Of a stretch of DNA of 64,000 nucleotides, positions 60,278 to 64,000 are shown piece by piece. A program made the position numbers and the translations under genes. Each line of letters begins with the position of its first letter. Within the stretch, counting starts at the first letter, position 1. Below the pieces are notes generated by a model. It was not told the DNA's origin, made no database searches, and saw only the letters and a program-made list of their open reading frames with translations. The stretch comes from an uncultured Flavobacteriaceae bacterium (GTDB lineage Bacteria; Bacteroidota; Bacteroidia; Flavobacteriales; Flavobacteriaceae), in assembly GCA_947497245.1 (NCBI GenBank), contig CANMFO010000001.1:434001-498000 (forward strand), written 5' to 3'.

Positions 60278-62719
60278 ATGAAAACGGGGTTAAAAGCTTT
60301 CCTTGTCCATTTTTTTGCCACTGTTTTTTTTGTAGTTGCCGCCTTGGCCTATTTTTACCCCGTACTTTCCGGAAAAGTGATCGATCAGTACGATATTGCC
60401 CAATATACGGGCATGGCCAAAGAACAGAATGACTTCCGGAAAAAAACAGGGGAAGAACCGTATTGGACCAACGGTGCTTTTGGCGGTATGCCTACCTATC
60501 AGTTGGGGGCCAATTATCCGCATAACTATGTAAAAAAACTGGATCGTCTGATTCGCTTTCTACCACGACCCGCCGACTATCTCTTTGTCTATTTTATCGG
60601 ATTCTACATTTTGCTGTGCTGCATGAAGGTGGATTATCGCTTGGCGGTCATTGGCGCCTTGGCCTTTGGTTTTTCTACCTACCTCATTATTATATTTGGT
60701 GCCGGACATAACGCCAAAGCACATGCTTTGGGCTATCTGCCCGTACTCCTGGGGGGTATTGTGCTGGTTTTTAGAAAACGGTACCTCTGGGGCTTTGTGC
60801 TGGCGGCTATTGCCATGGCACTTGAAGTAGGGGCGAACCACTATCAAATGACCTATTATTTTATGCTGCTGGTCCTGATTTTGGGCGTGGCCTATCTGGT
60901 CGACGCGGTTCGAAAAAAGGAGATCAAGCATTTTTTGGCGTCTACCGGAATTCTTATTTGTGCCGTTTTCCTGGGTATTGCTGCCAACGCCACGGGATTA
61001 CTGGCCACCAAGGAATATGCCGATTGGAGCACCCGGGGAAAATCCGAACTGACGATAAACCCGGATGGTTCCACAAAGGAAAAATTGGAGGGCTTGGACA
61101 GGAACTATATTACCCAATGGAGCTATGGTATTACCGAGTCCCTGAACCTGTTTGTTCCCCGTCTGTTCGGAGGTGCCACCGCAGAGGATCTGGGCAAGGA
61201 TTCCAAGTCCTATAACTACCTTCTGGACAAGGGAGTGCCACGGGATAGGGCATTGGACTTTGCAAGCAATGTTCCCTTGTACTGGGGAGATCAACCCGGA
61301 ACCTCGGGCCCTGCCTATATTGGGGCCATTGTTTTCTTTCTGTTCATTCTGGGAGTGCTATTGGTCAAGGGCCGCTCCAAATGGTGGCTTCTGTCCGGGG
61401 TGATCATGTCGTTGTTGCTGTCCTGGGGAAAGAACTTCGGTCTCCTGACGGATTTCATGATCGATTACTTCCCCCTCTACGATAAGTTTCGGGCCGTTTC
61501 CTCCATTCAGATAATCCTGGAGCTTTGTGCCCCAATATTGGCCATTTTGGCCTTGGCGGTGATTTTGGACCCGGCCGTATCGAAAACAAAGAAATTGGGA
61601 GCGCTTAAAACGGCTTTCCTGGGGGTGGTTGGACTGGGTGCTGCCCTGTTCTTGTTCAAAAGTACGTTCGATTTCTCCGCACCCTCCGATGAGGGCCTGA
61701 GGATAACGGGAATGGAAGAACTGCCCGATATGGTGGTGCTCGACAGAAAGATGGTATACAGCAACGACCTGTTTCGCTCTTTGATTTTCGTTTTTTTGAC
61801 CGCGTTGGCCCTGTGGTTTTATCTTAAAGGGAAGCTCAAGCAGAACATGTTTATCATTTCCCTTGGCCTACTGATCGTTTTTGACCTGGTGGGGGTTGAT
61901 CTTCGATACGTGAACAAGGAAAGCTTTGTAACCAAAAGACGTATGTCACAACCCTTTGCGGAAACCCCTGTGCATCAAAAAATAATGCAGGACGAAAGCG
62001 TATTTCGGGTGTACAACCCAAGGGAAGGTTGGGATTCGGCCAATACGTCCTATTTTCACCAGTCCATCACCGGCTATCATGCGGCAAAACCCGCCGGTAT
62101 GCAGGATCTGTTCTATTTCTATATTTTCAAGGGAAACCTAGGGGTGTTGAATATGCTCAATGTGAAGTACGTGATACAGCAGAACGAAGAGGGCAGGAGC
62201 TATCCCGCGCTCAATCCGGAAGCCAATGGCAATGCCTGGTTTGTGGAAAAACTGGCCGAGGTTGACAGTGCCGATGATGAAATCAAAGCTTTGGAAAACC
62301 TGGACAACAAAAGCACGGCCGTCGTCAATACGTCCAAGGTAGCTGGAATCAACCGGTTCAATTTTCAAGTGGACTCCACGGCCGCCATTTCGCTTACCGA
62401 TTATGAACCCAACCATTTGACCTATACCTCGCGGAATCCGAACGCCGGGATTGCGGTATTTTCGGAGATGTACTATGCCCATGGTTGGAATGCCTATATC
62501 GATGGACAGTTGAAGGACCACTTCAAGGTGAACTATGTTCTCCGCGCCCTTAGGGTGCCTGAGGGCGAACACACCATTGAATTTAAGTTCGAGCCCGAGG
62601 TCGTGCGGATCGGCAGCAAGATCAGCTTGGCAAGTTCTTTGCTCTTGGCCCTTGTTGTTTTGGGCGGTATGGGCTTCACTTTTTGGCGTTCCCGTAAGGA
62701 GAAAAAATCGGATTCCTGA
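60278..62719 (+). CDS. YfhO-family polytopic membrane protein
   Basis: A large membrane protein (813 residues) with about a dozen hydrophobic helices in its first ~540 residues and a periplasmic C-terminal domain (~545-780) before a final helix (SLLLALVVLGGMGFTFWRSR). YfhO proteins are GT-C-like glycosyltransferases that decorate cell-surface polymers; in Bacteroidota they sit near glycosyltransferases, as here. The loop GEEPYWTNGAFGGMPTYQLG near residue 58 fits the GT-C catalytic region. The start is ATG 60278; the TTG at 60248 lies inside the promoter. Its stop overlaps the next gene. Confidence 0.9.
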   Translation: MKTGLKAFLVHFFATVFFVVAALAYFYPVLSGKVIDQYDIAQYTGMAKEQNDFRKKTGEEPYWTNGAFGGMPTYQLGANYPHNYVKKLDRLIRFLPRPADYLFVYFIGFYILLCCMKVDYRLAVIGALAFGFSTYLIIIFGAGHNAKAHALGYLPVLLGGIVLVFRKRYLWGFVLAAIAMALEVGANHYQMTYYFMLLVLILGVAYLVDAVRKKEIKHFLASTGILICAVFLGIAANATGLLATKEYADWSTRGKSELTINPDGSTKEKLEGLDRNYITQWSYGITESLNLFVPRLFGGATAEDLGKDSKSYNYLLDKGVPRDRALDFASNVPLYWGDQPGTSGPAYIGAIVFFLFILGVLLVKGRSKWWLLSGVIMSLLLSWGKNFGLLTDFMIDYFPLYDKFRAVSSIQIILELCAPILAILALAVILDPAVSKTKKLGALKTAFLGVVGLGAALFLFKSTFDFSAPSDEGLRITGMEELPDMVVLDRKMVYSNDLFRSLIFVFLTALALWFYLKGKLKQNMFIISLGLLIVFDLVGVDLRYVNKESFVTKRRMSQPFAETPVHQKIMQDESVFRVYNPREGWDSANTSYFHQSITGYHAAKPAGMQDLFYFYIFKGNLGVLNMLNVKYVIQQNEEGRSYPALNPEANGNAWFVEKLAEVDSADDEIKALENLDNKSTAVVNTSKVAGINRFNFQVDSTAAISLTDYEPNHLTYTSRNPNAGIAVFSEMYYAHGWNAYIDGQLKDHFKVNYVLRALRVPEGEHTIEFKFEPEVVRIGSKISLASSLLLALVVLGGMGFTFWRSRKEKKSDS

Positions 62720-64000
62720 TGCAAAAGGTACTGATCATCACGTATTATTGGCCACCAGCAGGCGGACCGGGCGTACAGCGATGGTTGAAATTCGTGAAAT
62801 ACCTGCAGGATTTTGATGTGGAACCGGTGCTCTATATCCCTGAAAACCCACATTATCCGATTCAGGACGCTTCCTTACTGGAAGAAATTCCACCATCATT
62901 GTCCATTTTAAAGCGACCGATATTTGAACCCTATCGGGCAGCCCGTTTTTTGTCCCCCAAAAAAACAAAGCGAATCAGTTCGGGAATCATAAAAACGAAG
63001 AACCAATCACTATTGGAAAAAACAATGCTTTGGGTTCGAGGAAACTTCTTTATACCGGATGCGCGAAAGTATTGGGTACGTCCATCCGTAAAGTTTTTAT
63101 CGGAAGCAATCGGTAAAAGGGGCATCGAAACCATTATTACCACGGGCCCGCCACACAGTGTGCACCTTATCGGCCATGCATTGAAGAAAGAGCTGGGGAT
63201 AAGGTGGTTGGCCGATTTTAGAGATCCATGGACGTCCATTGGGTACCACAGAAAATTGAGGCTTAGCGCGTCCTCCCAAAAAAAGCACAAGGACCTGGAG
63301 CGTTTGGTATTGAACGGGGCGGATAAAATTATTGTGACGAGCCAGACCACGAGACAAGAATTCGAAACCATTACCAAGAAGCCCATTTCGGTCATCACGA
63401 ACGGATACGACTCCAACTATCAGGGTGGTGCCCATCTTGACGAAAGGTTTACCATATCGCACATTGGGTCCCTGTTGACAGGTAGGAACCCCAAAAACCT
63501 CTGGAAAGTACTTTCCGATCTGGCAAGGGAGAACGAGGTTTTTCGGACCAGCCTCCAGTTGGAGTTCATCGGCCTGGTGAGCCAGGATGTTTTGGACAGT
63601 CTTTATCGCTATGAGCTGGCCCCGTATATAAAACTACGGGGGTATGTGCCGCACGCGGAAGCCGTTCGGAGACAGCGACGATCCCAGATTCTACTTTTGG
63701 TCGAAATCGATTCCGAAGAGACCCAGGGCATCATCCCGGGAAAGCTTTTTGAATACATGGCCGCCCAGCGGCCCATTTTAGCCGTTGGACCGGAACGATG
63801 GGAGCCTGGAAAAATAATTGAACGGACCCAAACCGGTGTGGCATTTGATCATACCGGACATTCCGAACTAAAAAATGTACTTTTAGAATGGTTTTCCGCG
63901 TTTAGAAAAGGAAATCTGCAAATAGCTTCCAAAGATATAGCGCAGTACAGCCGCAGGGCTTTGACCAAAAAACTTGTCGAACAGCTCCAATGGGAATCGT
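62719..64000 (+). CDS. Glycosyltransferase (GT4-like), partial
   Basis: A cytoplasmic glycosyltransferase of the GT-B class whose 427 in-window codons start at ATG 62719, overlapping the YfhO stop (TGATG), so translation is coupled. MQKVLIITYYWPPAGGPGVQ is the usual start of family-4-type enzymes with the Gly-rich loop, GPPHSVHLIGHALKKELG is near residue 138, WLADFRDPWTSIG near 155, and the nucleotide-sugar region IDSEETQGIIPGKLFEYMAAQ near 335. The end lies beyond the right edge. With YfhO it points to cell-surface glycan synthesis. Confidence 0.9.
   Translation, partial: MQKVLIITYYWPPAGGPGVQRWLKFVKYLQDFDVEPVLYIPENPHYPIQDASLLEEIPPSLSILKRPIFEPYRAARFLSPKKTKRISSGIIKTKNQSLLEKTMLWVRGNFFIPDARKYWVRPSVKFLSEAIGKRGIETIITTGPPHSVHLIGHALKKELGIRWLADFRDPWTSIGYHRKLRLSASSQKKHKDLERLVLNGADKIIVTSQTTRQEFETITKKPISVITNGYDSNYQGGAHLDERFTISHIGSLLTGRNPKNLWKVLSDLARENEVFRTSLQLEFIGLVSQDVLDSLYRYELAPYIKLRGYVPHAEAVRRQRRSQILLLVEIDSEETQGIIPGKLFEYMAAQRPILAVGPERWEPGKIIERTQTGVAFDHTGHSELKNVLLEWFSAFRKGNLQIASKDIAQYSRRALTKKLVEQLQWES

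Overview
The window reads as the chromosome of a Flavobacteriaceae member (Bacteroidota). Evidence: lineage-typical families (DUF2853, DUF4834, a CAL67264-type small membrane protein, a YfhO protein, TonB-dependent receptors, zinc-dependent HExxH metalloprotease), start sites with little Shine-Dalgarno signal, and many Bacteroidota-type promoters (TTG about 17-23 bases before TAnnTTTG). I cannot name the genus. No tRNA, rRNA, CRISPR array, insertion sequence or prophage was seen; gene order looks like stable core chromosome.

Layout. 1-5000: partial pheT, a thioredoxin-like lipoprotein, leuA-leuB. 5-10 kb: a helical cytoplasmic protein of unknown function, a DMT exporter, an RluA-type pseudouridine synthase, lspA, panB. 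10-13 kb: a Tat-exported Gfo/Idh/MocA oxidoreductase divergent from a two-domain DUF1080 protein, a plausible 3-keto-sugar pair. 13-18 kb: dnaK (sigma-54-like site upstream), a secreted protein of unknown function, and a transglutaminase/hydrolase/GNAT operon. 18-31.5 kb: an extended menaquinone region: hotdog thioesterase, menF, menD, DUF2853, CvfB, a SPOR-like membrane protein, menA, a LytTR response regulator with its TPR-histidine kinase, menC, a CPBP protease and menE; menB and menH are not here. 32-36.5 kb: a TonB plug/TPR hybrid without a barrel, an acyl-CoA carboxylase carboxyltransferase, a second Gfo/Idh oxidoreductase. 36.5-42.8 kb: CAL67264-type protein, ettA, MBL lipoprotein, GNAT, coiled-coil membrane protein, fumC and a 57-residue membrane protein. 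42.8-47.5 kb: TonB receptor behind a Gly-Tyr-rich Spy-like protein, an ArsC-like protein, and prfB with its programmed +1 frameshift. 47.5-54.8 kb: metalloprotease, threonine aldolase, YegP-like protein, thioredoxin, YbaB, prolyl oligopeptidase. 54.8-58.6 kb: a PLP beta-replacement enzyme, an alpha-oxoamine synthase and a large GNAT-fold protein, which together look like a sulfonolipid (capnine) or sphingolipid locus. 58.6-64 kb: an outer-membrane protein with a lysine-rich tail, DUF4834, YfhO and a glycosyltransferase cut by the right edge.

How it fits together: an aerobic or respiring, surface-specialised marine-type bacterium, with menaquinone synthesis, the TCA enzyme fumarase, leucine and pantothenate synthesis, lipoprotein processing, and outer-membrane lipid and glycan functions. 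The items most worth a second look are the sulfonolipid-type locus with its neighbouring acyltransferase, the barrel-less TonB plug protein, a possible small RNA between the response regulator and kinase genes, small genes in gaps, and promoters whose -7 box contains the upstream gene's stop codon. No clear undescribed multi-gene defence or mobile system is visible.
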